A DNA stretch of 64,000 bases from Nitrospira lenta (lineage in GTDB: Bacteria > Nitrospirota > Nitrospiria > Nitrospirales > Nitrospiraceae). The stretch lies in assembly GCF_900403705.1 (NCBI RefSeq), contig NZ_OUNR01000001.1, forward strand, positions 310,001-374,000, in the 5' to 3' direction. The stretch's first letter is position 1; the number at the start of each line of letters is the position of its first letter. Of the stretch, positions 41,650 to 51,334 are shown in pieces. The notes under the pieces are model-generated. The model saw only the letters and a program-made list of their open reading frames with translations. It did no database searches and was not told the origin of the DNA. Both the position numbers and the translations under genes were made by a program.

Positions 41650-44064
41650 TTAGCGCACCGATACAATCGTCACGCCGTCGCCCCCTTCGGCTCGATCGCC
41701 GGGGCGCGTGGCGGCAACATAGGGAGACTCTTTAAAATAGGCCCGGAGAGAGGCTTTGAGCTTGCCGGTTCCATGTCCATGAATGATGCGCAGAAACGGC
41801 GCGCCGTCCAACGTCGCCCGATCCAAGGCGGCAATGACATGATCCAGCGCCTCATCGGCCGCCTGCCCGCGCACATCAACCACTGTCTGCTCGTCAAGAC
41901 CCAGCCCGCCGCCGGTTGAAAACTTGCGCGGAGTTGCTGCGGATGCGGGCGACCCCGGTGTTGGCACCGCCGCGCCGGAAGCGACGCCAATGAGATTCGC
42001 CACCGTGGCCAGCACTTCACCTTCACCCACTTTCACGCGAACACGTTTCTTTCCCTGCGGATCTTCGAGCAGACTGCCGGTCATGCCCAATCCGGCGATT
42101 TCCACGAGGGCTCCAATCCGCAGCCGCTCGACGGGAATCGGCTCGCCGGCGGGGATCAATTCCTGTTTCGCCTGAATCTCCAATTCGCTGAGGCGTTGAG
42201 ACGTCTCCTTGGCCTTGATCAGTTTCTGTTCGCGCTTGAGGGCATCGACCGTGGCCTGCACCTCAGCCCGCGCCCGCTGAAATTGCTCGCCCAGTTTTTT
42301 CTTCAATCCCTTGCGCGCATCCAATTCCGCCTCTTCCAAGCGGGCCTGCAACGCCTTCGCTTCAACAGCGGCACATTCGGCTTCGGCCCGCGCCTGTGCC
42401 GCCCGCTCCAGATCGTCGGCCAACTGCCGCTGTTTCTGTTGAAGATCGACCATGAGGTCTTCCAACCGCCGGTCATCCTTGGGTAGGCGCTGCCGCGCAT
42501 CGTCCAAAATTTTTTCATTCATTCCTAAACGACCGGCGATCTCCAACGCCGACGAGCCTCCCGGCACACCGAGAAACAAGCGATAGGTCGGCGCCAAGCG
42601 CGTCACATCAAACTCAACGCTGGCATTGGCAAACCCCGGCATCGTCTGGGCCAATTCTTTCAACGGTCCGTAGTGGGTCGTCACCACGACTTTCATGTTC
42701 AGCGATGCCAAGTGACACAAGAGCGCTTCGGCCAGCGCCGCCCCCTCCTGCGGATCCGTCGACGTCACCGGTTCGTCGAGCAAGACCAGCGACTGACCGA
42801 TATCCGCCCCGCTGCTCACCGAGCGAGCCGACTCTGCGAGTAATTGCACCATCTGCGACATGTGGGCCGAAAAACTGGAGAGGTCGCGGCTCAGATCCTG
42901 CGCATCCCCGATGTCGGCATAGAGTTCAGGAAAAATCGCCATCTCCGACTCAGGCGCACAGGGGAGATGCAACCCCGCTCGGACCATCAGCGAAAATAAT
43001 CCGACAATCTTCAGCGTGACGGTCTTGCCGCCGGTATTGGGACCGGAAATGACTAGGACGCGGATGGACTCATCAAGCAGAATATCGTTCGCCACGACGT
43101 CATCCTTTGCCAAAACCAACAGCGGATGACGCGCCTGTTTCAGCATGACACGCCCCTGGTCATTCAACATCACGGGATTAGCCATGAGCCGCCGACTGAG
43201 GGCCGCCTTCGCCTGTACCGAATCCAGCTCCGCCAACACCTCGACTCCGGCTTGCAATGCGTCCGCCTGTCCGGCAACCAGGAGCGTCAGCTCACGCAAG
43301 ATTCGCCGCACTTCCCGCTCGATTTCAAGATCGGCAACCTTGATCGAATTATTCAATTCCACCAGTTCGCGCGGTTCGAGAAATACCGTCGCGCCGCTGG
43401 CCGACACATCGTGCACAATCCCCGGCATACGCCCGCGCATGTCCGCCTTCACCGGCAACACATAGCGGCCCTCCCGCTGCGCGAAATACGATTCTTGAAG
43501 AATGTCCTCATATCGACTGGAGTGCAGAATTCGATCGAGCTGCTCGCGCATACGCTGCTTCAGCTCCTGCGCCGCATGCGTGAGACGGCGCAACTCCGGC
43601 GTCGCCGACTCTTTGATCGCACCATCAGGTTGAATCGCGGCATCAAGCGCCTGCGTAATGCGCTGAAGCTCACGCGTCGACTGCAAGCCGGCTGCCAGGG
43701 CCACCACCGTCGGAGCCTCGTCGGCATGCCGGACGCAAAAGCGCGCGACCTCGTCCATCCGTGTCAAAACAAGTCCGCAGTCCCGCAGCTCCAGCGCCTC
43801 CAGCACACCACCTTTGCTGGCCCGTTGGACGACCTCGCGCGTATCCGGAAACGACAACACCGGGGCCGGATCGCTCCCATCGCTCAACCGCAACCACTCC
43901 GTCGTCTCCTGCTGACGCCTCGCCAAGATCTCGAGATCGTTGTCCAGCGCCAGGCCTCGGCAACGGGCAGCCCCCAGCACGGACTGAGCGCCTTCCGCCA
44001 AGCGCTCAAGGACCTTGGGCCACTCCAGCGCCTGCGCGGCTTTTTCTGACAGCGAATCCACCAT
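41650..44064 (-). CDS. mutS2: MutS2 (endonuclease / ribosome-rescue family)
   Basis: About 804 residues. The N-terminal core and clamp contain RYVLPVKADMRGRMPGIVH and VFLEPRELVELNN, then the MutS ATPase with ISGPNTGGKTVTLKIVG (Walker A), ELYADIGDAQDLSRDLSSFS, LVLLDEPVTSTDPQEGAAL (Walker B) and VVTTHYGPLKELA. A KOW-like segment (GALVEIAGLGMTGSLLE) and a C-terminal Smr nuclease domain follow, with VDVRGQAADEALDHV and IIHGHGTGKLKASLR. MutS2 suppresses recombination or splits collided ribosomes. I choose ATG 44064, preceded by GGTGAGG at five bases, rather than 44082. It is divergent from gap, about 260 bp between the starts. Confidence 0.93.
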   Translation of the reverse strand: MVDSLSEKAAQALEWPKVLERLAEGAQSVLGAARCRGLALDNDLEILARRQQETTEWLRLSDGSDPAPVLSFPDTREVVQRASKGGVLEALELRDCGLVLTRMDEVARFCVRHADEAPTVVALAAGLQSTRELQRITQALDAAIQPDGAIKESATPELRRLTHAAQELKQRMREQLDRILHSSRYEDILQESYFAQREGRYVLPVKADMRGRMPGIVHDVSASGATVFLEPRELVELNNSIKVADLEIEREVRRILRELTLLVAGQADALQAGVEVLAELDSVQAKAALSRRLMANPVMLNDQGRVMLKQARHPLLVLAKDDVVANDILLDESIRVLVISGPNTGGKTVTLKIVGLFSLMVRAGLHLPCAPESEMAIFPELYADIGDAQDLSRDLSSFSAHMSQMVQLLAESARSVSSGADIGQSLVLLDEPVTSTDPQEGAALAEALLCHLASLNMKVVVTTHYGPLKELAQTMPGFANASVEFDVTRLAPTYRLFLGVPGGSSALEIAGRLGMNEKILDDARQRLPKDDRRLEDLMVDLQQKQRQLADDLERAAQARAEAECAAVEAKALQARLEEAELDARKGLKKKLGEQFQRARAEVQATVDALKREQKLIKAKETSQRLSELEIQAKQELIPAGEPIPVERLRIGALVEIAGLGMTGSLLEDPQGKKRVRVKVGEGEVLATVANLIGVASGAAVPTPGSPASAATPRKFSTGGGLGLDEQTVVDVRGQAADEALDHVIAALDRATLDGAPFLRIIHGHGTGKLKASLRAYFKESPYVAATRPGDRAEGGDGVTIVSVR

Positions 44065-44235
44065 CCCGACCTCACCTTCCAAACAGCAATCGTTCCTGTC
44101 GGAACTCTAGCGAAGAGAGATCCGGAGAAGCAACCCGACTTGCCCTGCGCGGCCCCCTTATTTCTACTGAGACTGCGTTTCGAAAAAGCGCCTCAATCAC
44201 TGGGGTTTCATCACGTATTCCCACCTTCGTATAGC

Positions 44236-44264
44236 TTGACAAGGGTTCAGACCGCCGATACTAT
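44236..44264 (+). promoter_or_regulatory. Candidate sigma-70 promoter for the gap-pgk-tpiA-secG run
   Basis: TTGACA at 44236-44241, a 17-base spacer and TACTAT at 44259-44264, about 60 bases before the gap start codon. The -35 is a perfect consensus match; the -10 matches four of six positions. Confidence 0.6.
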
Positions 44265-44285
44265 CGCGAACACGATTGCCGGTGA

Positions 44286-45338
<1,053 letters not shown>

Positions 45339-45414
45339 CGGACGGTCGATTCGGCGGTCGCGCAGGATGTCCGCCTGAGCGCGACCTGCCGCGGAGGCCT
45401 GTAAAGGAGCTCTC

Positions 45415-46614
45415 ATGAATTTGCGAAAGCAAACCATCGACGACGTAAAGCTTCGCGGGAAGCGCGTCATCATTCGCGCGGACTTTAACGTCCCCCTCGA
45501 CGAGTCGCTCCAAATCACCGATGACACCCGCATCCGCTCCACGCTGCCGACGATCAACCGCGTCGTCGATGAAGGCGCCAAAGTTATTCTCTGCTCTCAT
45601 CTGGGTCGCCCCAAGGGAGCCTTTGACCCTAAGTACAGCTTGGCTCCTGTCGCGAAACGGCTGAGCCGGTTGCTCGGCAAAGACGTGATTTTTGCACCGG
45701 ACTGTATCGGTCCCGCCGTCGAAAAGCTGGTCGCCAAAATGAATCCCGGCGACGTGATGCTGCTGGAAAACCTTCGTTTCCACCCCGGTGAAGAACAAAA
45801 CGATGACGCCTTCGCAAAAGCGTTGGCGGCACTGGGCGATGTCTTCGTGAACGACGCCTTCGGTGCTGCCCACCGGGCCCATGCCTCGACCGTCGGCATT
45901 ACCAAGTTCATCAAAGCTTCGGCGGCCGGTGCGCTCCTGAAGAAAGAAATCGAGTATCTGGAAGGCGCCGTGGCAAACCCCGTACGCCCGTTCGTTGCCA
46001 TCCTGGGTGGCGCCAAGGTGTCCGGGAAAATCGGCGTCATCGAAAACCTGGGAAAGCGCGTCGACAAGGTCATCATCGGCGGCGGCATGGCCTTTACCTT
46101 CTTGAAAGCCAAGGGCCTGGAAATCGGCAACTCCCTCGTTGAAAAAGACATGCTCGATTTTGCGCGCGGCATTGAAGAGCACGCCCTCTCCCGCGGAGTG
46201 AAGTTCTATCTTCCCGTTGATTGCGTCGTCGCTGCCAGCCGTGAGCCCGGCGCAGAAACGAAGATTGTTCCCGTGCAGGAAATCCCCAAAGGCTGGTATG
46301 GCCTGGATATCGGACCGGCGTCCGTCAAGTTATTCAGCGAAGCCCTGCAGGATGCCAAAACGATTCTCTGGAATGGTCCCATGGGAATGTTTGAAATCGA
46401 CGCCTTTGCGCGCGGAACGCTGTCGGTAGCCCATGCCGTCGGCAACGCCTATGCGCTGACCATCGTCGGTGGCGGTGAAACCGCCATGGCCGTTCACCGT
46501 GCAGGAGAATCGGACAGCATCTCCTTCATTTCAACCGGCGGTGGCGCGGCCCTCGAACTCCTGGAAGGCAAACAACTCCCCGGCCTGGTTGCGCTGCCGG
46601 ATCGAGCAGTCTAG
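45415..46614 (+). CDS. pgk: Phosphoglycerate kinase
   Basis: 399 residues, the normal bacterial length. N-terminal VIIRADFNVPLDES and RSTLPTINRVVDEGAKVILCSHLGRPKG bind the 3-phosphoglycerate; LLENLRFHPGEEQND and FVNDAFGAAHRAHASTVG follow; the nucleotide side is FVAILGGAKVSGKI, KVIIGGGMAFTFLKA, NGPMGMFEIDAFARGT and GGGETAMAV, with STGGGAALELLEGK near the end. It catalyses ATP formation from 1,3-bisphosphoglycerate. AAAGGAG lies seven bases before the ATG. Gap with gap is 76 bases; tpiA follows after about 43. Confidence 0.97.
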   Translation: MNLRKQTIDDVKLRGKRVIIRADFNVPLDESLQITDDTRIRSTLPTINRVVDEGAKVILCSHLGRPKGAFDPKYSLAPVAKRLSRLLGKDVIFAPDCIGPAVEKLVAKMNPGDVMLLENLRFHPGEEQNDDAFAKALAALGDVFVNDAFGAAHRAHASTVGITKFIKASAAGALLKKEIEYLEGAVANPVRPFVAILGGAKVSGKIGVIENLGKRVDKVIIGGGMAFTFLKAKGLEIGNSLVEKDMLDFARGIEEHALSRGVKFYLPVDCVVAASREPGAETKIVPVQEIPKGWYGLDIGPASVKLFSEALQDAKTILWNGPMGMFEIDAFARGTLSVAHAVGNAYALTIVGGGETAMAVHRAGESDSISFISTGGGAALELLEGKQLPGLVALPDRAV

Positions 46615-46657
46615 ACCGCTGGATCCGCTCCCAGAGTACGCCAGACTAAAGGACACC

Positions 46658-47431
46658 GTGCGTATACCCCTGATCGCCGGCAATTGGAAAATGAACAAGA
46701 CCGCCTCAGAAGCGGCAACCTTCGTTCGTGAGTTAGCTCAAAAAGCGATTCCCTCACCGGCCGTCGAAACCGTCATCGCCCCGCCCTTTACCGCATTGGA
46801 CTCCGTTCACCGCACGCTTGGTCTAGGCTCCTCCATTGGCCTGGCCGGCCAGAATCTGCATTGGGAGGATCACGGCGCCTATACCGGTGAAATCTCGGCA
46901 CCGATGCTGAAAGATCTTGGCTGTCAGTATGTCATTCTCGGGCACTCCGAGCGTCGCGCCATCTTCGGTGAACGGGATGCCGTGATTCAAAAGAAACTGG
47001 CTGCCGCCTTCCGGCATGGGCTCAAGCCGATCCTCTGCGTAGGTGAATCATTGGGTGAACGTGAAGCGGGACGCACGGCCGAGATCATCACCGGACAACT
47101 CAAGGGAAGTCTGGCAGGATTTACGGCAACGCACCTGGCGACGCTGACAGTCGCCTACGAACCGGTCTGGGCAATCGGAACGGGCAAAGCCGCATCGCCT
47201 GAACAGGCGGTTCCTGTGCATCAAACGATCAGACAGTTGTTGCAGCAGGAATGGTCTTCTACCATTGCACAGGGGACCAGAATTCTTTATGGCGGAAGCG
47301 TCACCCCGCAAAACGTGGCCAGTTTTCTCGCATCGGATGAAATCGACGGAGCATTAGTCGGTGGGGCTTGCCTCCAGGTGGAGTCCTTTGCTAGTATCAT
47401 CGCTCTCGCACAAAAACGAACGGGGCATTAA
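46658..47431 (+). CDS. tpiA: Triosephosphate isomerase (GTG start)
   Basis: About 257 residues. RIPLIAGNWKMNKTASEA at the N terminus gives the substrate Asn and Lys. GHSERRAIFGE contains the catalytic His; AYEPVWAIGTGKAA gives the catalytic Glu; ILYGGSVTPQN and GALVGGACL bind the phosphate. The start is GTG 46658 with AAAGGA before it; a longer open frame from 46469 lies in a different reading frame of pgk. It interconverts dihydroxyacetone phosphate and glyceraldehyde-3-phosphate, completing the gap-pgk-tpiA unit. Confidence 0.96.
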   Translation: MRIPLIAGNWKMNKTASEAATFVRELAQKAIPSPAVETVIAPPFTALDSVHRTLGLGSSIGLAGQNLHWEDHGAYTGEISAPMLKDLGCQYVILGHSERRAIFGERDAVIQKKLAAAFRHGLKPILCVGESLGEREAGRTAEIITGQLKGSLAGFTATHLATLTVAYEPVWAIGTGKAASPEQAVPVHQTIRQLLQQEWSSTIAQGTRILYGGSVTPQNVASFLASDEIDGALVGGACLQVESFASIIALAQKRTGH

Positions 47432-47433
47432 GC

Positions 47434-47784
47434 ATGTTGTATACGCTGGTGGTGATTCTTCATGTGTTTGTTTGCTTCCTGATGATCGGCGCAATTTTGC
47501 TGCAATCAGGAAAGGGAGCGGAAATCGGTGCGTCCTTCGGCGGATCGAGTCAGACCGTCTTCGGAAGCCGTGGCCCTGCAAACTTCTTGAGCAAATTGAC
47601 CGTCGGCGTAGCGGCCGTGTTTATGCTGACATCCTTCAGCCTGGCCATTCTCGCCAAGCAACGGAACTTCGCGTCAACCGTCATCGATCTCAAGCCCAAA
47701 GAAACGTCGTCCGCTCCTGCCGCTCCTCCGACGCCTGCCGCCGAGTCGCACCCGGCGGGAGATGCTCCGGCAGCTGCGCACTAA
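47434..47784 (+). CDS. secG: Preprotein translocase subunit SecG
   Basis: 116 residues. TM1 (about 3-22), the conserved VCFLMIGAILLQSGKGAEIGASFGG, GSSQTVFGSRGPANFLSK, TM2 (about 53-72) and a C-terminal Ala/Pro/Ser-rich tail, which is common but not conserved. SecG associates with SecYE to help protein export. It begins two bases after tpiA, the familiar tpiA-secG link. A perfect hairpin follows at 47825. Confidence 0.94.
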   Translation: MLYTLVVILHVFVCFLMIGAILLQSGKGAEIGASFGGSSQTVFGSRGPANFLSKLTVGVAAVFMLTSFSLAILAKQRNFASTVIDLKPKETSSAPAAPPTPAAESHPAGDAPAAAH

Positions 47785-47824
47785 TCCACCGTCTTTAGAT
47801 AATTATTACGTTCCGTCGATAGCA

Positions 47825-47860
47825 TGAGGCCCGCCTGCGAAGACTCGCAGGCGGGCCTCA
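47825..47860. terminator. Perfect 16-bp hairpin between secG and convergent ilvE
   Basis: TGAGGCCCGCCTGCGA (47825-47840), loop AGAC, TCGCAGGCGGGCCTCA (47845-47860). It lies 40 bases after secG and 104 before the end of the convergent gene, so it can terminate from both sides. No T-tract follows. Confidence 0.65.
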
Positions 47861-47964
47861 CTACATTACATTGTGCTCCTCGGAAGCTCTGCGGCAAACC
47901 ACCTCTCGGATAAGCCCACCAAGTCAGGCTATCGACTGTACCATTGCAGAGCTCGACACAGTTA

Positions 47965-48879
47965 TCAGATGCGGGTAATCCAGGACTCGTGCGCAGGATC
48001 TTCCCCGCGTACGATGGCAAAGAAAGCTTTCTGCAACGCAAGAGTGATTGGACCGGGCTTGCCCGTTCCGATTCGTCGATTATCGATTTCCCGCACCGGC
48101 GTTAGCTCGGCTGCCGTGCCAGTCACGAACACTTCGTCGGCCAAATACATTTCGTCACGGGTAAACCGCTCTTCCGTCACAGAAATATTACGTTCCCGCG
48201 CCATGTCGATAATTGAGTTTCGCGTAATGCCTTCTAGAATGGACGTCAAAGGCGTGGTTTTGATTTTCCCGCGCCGCACGATGAAAATATTCTCCCCCGT
48301 GCCCTCGGCCACATAGCCCTCAGGATCGAGCATGATGGCTTCATCGTACCCATCCGCTTTGGCCTCGCGCTTGGCAAGAATCGAGTTGACGTAATATCCG
48401 GAGATTTTCCCTCGCGTCATAGACACATTGACATGATGCCGCGTGAATGACGACACCCGCGCGCGCATTCCATTAGCCAACGCCTCGTCACCGAGGTAGG
48501 CCCCCCATCGCCAGGCGGCCACCGCCACTCTGATCGGATTGTCGCCGGGATGCACGCCCATCGCCCCATAACCGATATACACCAGAGGCCGAATGTAGCA
48601 GGCATCCAAACGGTTCGCCCGTACCGTCTCTACAATCGCTTCCGAGATCTGTTTGCGATCGTACGGCATCTCCATCATCCCGATATGAGCCGAATCAAAC
48701 AGACGGTCGACATGCTCCTGAAGCCGAAAGATCGCGGACCCCGACTTGCCTTTGTAGCAACGGATTCCCTCGAATGCGGCCAATCCATAGTGCAGAGAAT
48801 GCGTCAGAATATGGACGTTGGCTTCAGCCCACGGAACCAACTTGCCGTCCATCCAAATCTTGTCAACCGGCTCTAACAT
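47965..48879 (-). CDS. ilvE: Branched-chain amino-acid aminotransferase
   Basis: About 304 residues of fold type IV aminotransferases. KIWMDGKLVPWAEANVHILTHSLHYGLAAFEGIRCYKG at the N terminus shows the family opening (here split by 20-residue reporting limits into IWMDGKLVPW, HYGLAAFEGIRCY). SGYYVNSILAKREAK contains the PLP Lys; GYVAEGTGENIFIVRRG and GITRNSIIDMARE follow. It transfers amino groups to the keto acids of Val, Leu and Ile. ATG 48879 has AGAGGAG nine bases before it; TTG 48885 is an alternative. Start site evidence is good, the role certain at family level. Confidence 0.93.
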   Translation of the reverse strand: MLEPVDKIWMDGKLVPWAEANVHILTHSLHYGLAAFEGIRCYKGKSGSAIFRLQEHVDRLFDSAHIGMMEMPYDRKQISEAIVETVRANRLDACYIRPLVYIGYGAMGVHPGDNPIRVAVAAWRWGAYLGDEALANGMRARVSSFTRHHVNVSMTRGKISGYYVNSILAKREAKADGYDEAIMLDPEGYVAEGTGENIFIVRRGKIKTTPLTSILEGITRNSIIDMARERNISVTEERFTRDEMYLADEVFVTGTAAELTPVREIDNRRIGTGKPGPITLALQKAFFAIVRGEDPAHESWITRI

Positions 48880-49022
48880 CGACAAATACTCCTCTGTAAA
48901 CGAATCACCACTGGCGGCGAGAACGTGCGCAAACTATAGCCTGGGCCTTGAGAGGGGTCAAGCAAGCCCTAGCCTCCTCGGGTACTGTGTTCGCGGGAAT
49001 ACCCGCTCCGTGAGAAGGGATA

Positions 49023-49367
49023 TTAGGATGAGGCGCAATACGAGCGCAGTCTGGCGCTCAGGAAGCTCCCGACCCGCTCCTCGCCATCCGGAGCCAGCGT
49101 CACAATCTTGGCACCGAACAGCAGACCGCGAACCCATCGAACCACCACGCGCTGAATCTCCACGGGTTCGTCTTTATCAGGCAGCGAGAGACGCAGGACC
49201 AATTCCATACCGGGCACCACCTGATGATCACCCAGGACGCGCATCCCGTTCCGCGACATATTCACCACCGTCCCCTTACCGAGAAACTCTCCCCCCATGT
49301 AATAGAGGAGACACCGGACCGGAATACGATGATAGGTTCGAATCACAAATCGCGTCGCTTGGGGCAT
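49023..49367 (-). CDS. PilZ-domain protein
   Basis: About 114 residues. The N-terminal RxxxR-like box is represented by TYHRIPVRCLLYYMGGEF, followed by GKGTVVNMSRNGMRVLG (the [D/N]xSxxG element) and VVRWVRGLLFGAKIV. The first box is RIPVR, so cyclic-di-GMP binding is plausible. The protein has no other domain, so it would work by partner binding. ATG 49367 is supported by GAGGTGAG seven bases upstream; the frame reaching 49403 is less likely. It is divergent from rplU. Confidence 0.83.
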   Translation of the reverse strand: MPQATRFVIRTYHRIPVRCLLYYMGGEFLGKGTVVNMSRNGMRVLGDHQVVPGMELVLRLSLPDKDEPVEIQRVVVRWVRGLLFGAKIVTLAPDGEERVGSFLSARLRSYCASS

Positions 49368-49542
49368 GTCGCTCACCTCGCCAGGTAAAAGTCTGGTATA
49401 CATAGCCGGTCATGCGGCTGGTTGAGAGAGCCTCAGGGTACAGCCAATGACTGACGCCCTCCTAGCCCCCAAAAGGGGGAAGGATGGAGCCTGCACCTGT
49501 CACAACAATGACCAGGGTTTGAGGGAAGTCCCGGTCATTCGC

Positions 49543-49572
49543 TTGACACTCGGATCACCCCTCTGTTATATG
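49543..49572 (+). promoter_or_regulatory. Candidate promoter for rplU-rpmA
   Basis: TTGACA at 49543-49548, an 18-base spacer and TATATG at 49567-49572, about 30 bases before the rplU ATG. The -35 is a perfect match. Confidence 0.55.
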
Positions 49573-49602
49573 AGCCGTTCTGCTTTGGAGGAGACATAGG
49601 AC

Positions 49603-49917
49603 ATGTACGCGATTATCGAAACAGGCGGGAAACAGTATCGAGTCGAGTCTGGGTCACTGTTGCAGGTGGCCACACTTGAAGGCGATGTGGGATCAACGAT
49701 TGAGCTCGACCAAGTCCGTCTCGTGCACGGAGACGGCGGGGTGGTCATCGGACAACCTCTGGTGAAGGGCGCGAAAGTCACAGCGGAAATCGTCCGGCAC
49801 GGACGCACCCGCTCGATCACCGTATTCAAGAAGAAGCGACGCAAAAACTACCGGCGCACACGCGGGCATCGTCAGGGCTTTACGAGCCTGCGCATCACCG
49901 GCATTGCAACGGCATAA
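49603..49917 (+). CDS. rplU: Ribosomal protein bL21
   Basis: 104 residues, typical length. MYAIIETGGKQYRVESG starts the protein; VVIGQPLVKGAKV and the C-terminal KKRRKNYRRTRGHRQGFTSL are family marks that contact 23S rRNA. It is followed by rpmA after 24 bases, the nearly universal rplU-rpmA-obgE order. GGAGGA is well placed upstream of the ATG. Confidence 0.97.
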   Translation: MYAIIETGGKQYRVESGSLLQVATLEGDVGSTIELDQVRLVHGDGGVVIGQPLVKGAKVTAEIVRHGRTRSITVFKKKRRKNYRRTRGHRQGFTSLRITGIATA

Positions 49918-49941
49918 GCACTTTATTGAGAAGGACCTGCC

Positions 49942-50205
49942 ATGGCAACAAACAAAGGCGGCGGATCATCACGGAACGGACGGGACAGTAACCCACAGTA
50001 TTTGGGCGTGAAAGCCTATGGCGGGGAAACCGTCAAGGCGGGCAGCATCATCGTGCGTCAACGCGGGACGAAGTTCTTTCCGGGATTCAATGTTGATCTC
50101 GGACGGGATCATACATTGTTCGCGCGAGTGACCGGCGTTGTGAAGTTCGAAGGTGGAGAAGACCGACGAAAAGTCAGTGTCTACCCCACCCCTGTCAAAG
50201 CCTAA
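49942..50205 (+). CDS. rpmA: Ribosomal protein bL27
   Basis: 87 residues. [20 protein letters not shown] at the N terminus, [21 protein letters not shown] and [18 protein letters not shown] complete the family. The N-terminal Ala after Met suggests no protease-processed extension like that of Firmicutes. It reaches the peptidyl transferase centre. It lies between rplU and obgE. Confidence 0.97.
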   Translation: MATNKGGGSSRNGRDSNPQYLGVKAYGGETVKAGSIIVRQRGTKFFPGFNVDLGRDHTLFARVTGVVKFEGGEDRRKVSVYPTPVKA

Positions 50206-50246
50206 TTCCCTTTCTCTTTCGCGCTCACTACTCGGCTCAAAACCAC

Positions 50247-50278
50247 CCTGACCCTCCCCTATCGGGGGCAGGGTCAGG
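50247..50278 (+). terminator. Hairpin between rpmA and obgE
   Basis: CCTGACCCT (50247-50255) pairs with AGGGTCAGG (50270-50278), and CCCC (50256-50259) with GGGG (50265-50268), with one bulged C. It is strong but followed by TATACT rather than T's, so it may attenuate or separate the L27 and ObgE transcripts. Confidence 0.45.
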
Positions 50279-50308
50279 TATACTCTCGACCCTGGACGAG
50301 GACATGTC

Positions 50309-51334
50309 ATGTTTGTCGACGAAGTACAGGTTTTGGTAAAAGCCGGGCGAGGCGGAGACGGATCGGGTAGTTTCCGTCGCGAAATGTTTGTCCCACGCGG
50401 CGGGCCGGACGGCGGCGACGGCGGAAACGGCGGCGATGTCATCTTCACCGCCTCGCATCGACTCACGACCCTGCTCGACCTCCGCTATCAGAGACATTAT
50501 GAAGCCGAAGACGGACGGCACGGCGGCGCGTCCCACTGCAGCGGACGCCGCGGCAAGCCCGTCACCGTCGCGCTCCCCGTCGGCACCGTGATTTACGATC
50601 AGGAGACCGGCGAAGTCCTGGCCGATCTGGTTACCAACGGAGAAAGCGTCGTCATTGCCCAGGGCGGACGCGGCGGACGCGGCAATAGCCACTTTGCCAC
50701 CCCCACAAACCGCGTGCCGACCCACTTCGAACATGGTACCGAGGGCGAAGCCAAGCACCTCCGCCTTGAGCTCAAGCTTCTGGCTGACGTCGGGCTCGTC
50801 GGTTTTCCAAACGCCGGTAAATCAACCCTCATCGCCGCCATTTCATCGGCGCGCCCAAAGATCGCGGACTATCCCTTCACGACGCTGATTCCCAACCTCG
50901 GCGTTGTCCGCTGGGGAACAGACCGCAGTTTTGTCGTCGCCGATATTCCCGGGTTGATTGAAGGCGCCTCCGAAGGGAAGGGCCTCGGCTTTCAGTTTCT
51001 CCGGCACATCGAACGCACCGCAATGATTCTCCACCTCGTGGATGTGTCTGAATGGGCGCCGGACGAACCAGTCCAGAGCCTGGAGGTCATGCGTCAGGAA
51101 TTGGATGCCTACGACGAATCACTGAACCACCGCCCCTGTGCGATCGTAGCCACCAAAATTGATATCAGCGGAACATCCGACCGCCTGAGCCAGCTCCAAG
51201 CCTACTGCAAAAAACGCAAGTACAAGTGCTTTCCCGTATCAGCGGCCACTCGGGAAGGACTCACCGAACTCATCGCGTATGTCGGAAAACAAGTCGAGTC
51301 CCTGAGGACGACGCCGTGCGAGACGAACTCCTAA
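50309..51334 (+). CDS. obgE: GTPase ObgE/CgtA
   Basis: 341 residues. The Gly-rich Obg fold (about 1-158) includes VDEVQVLVKAGRGGDGSGSF and GPDGGDGGNGGDV; the G domain has GFPNAGKSTLIAAI (G1), YPFTTLIPNLG (G2), DIPGLIEGASEG (G3), ATKID (G4) and SAATREG (G5). The C-terminal OCT domain of longer members is lacking, which is common. ObgE acts in late 50S assembly and the stringent response. The reading frame overlaps the proB start by 19 bases. Confidence 0.96.
   Translation: MFVDEVQVLVKAGRGGDGSGSFRREMFVPRGGPDGGDGGNGGDVIFTASHRLTTLLDLRYQRHYEAEDGRHGGASHCSGRRGKPVTVALPVGTVIYDQETGEVLADLVTNGESVVIAQGGRGGRGNSHFATPTNRVPTHFEHGTEGEAKHLRLELKLLADVGLVGFPNAGKSTLIAAISSARPKIADYPFTTLIPNLGVVRWGTDRSFVVADIPGLIEGASEGKGLGFQFLRHIERTAMILHLVDVSEWAPDEPVQSLEVMRQELDAYDESLNHRPCAIVATKIDISGTSDRLSQLQAYCKKRKYKCFPVSAATREGLTELIAYVGKQVESLRTTPCETNS

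Noticed and set aside
43126-44049. 307-residue plus-strand frame opposite mutS2
   Set aside because: It is rich in Arg, His and Gln without family motifs, and lies opposite a complete MutS2 ATPase/Smr gene.
49332-49352. GGTTCGAATC considered as a tRNA T-loop
   Set aside because: It lies within the PilZ coding region and no acceptor or anticodon stem can be formed around it.
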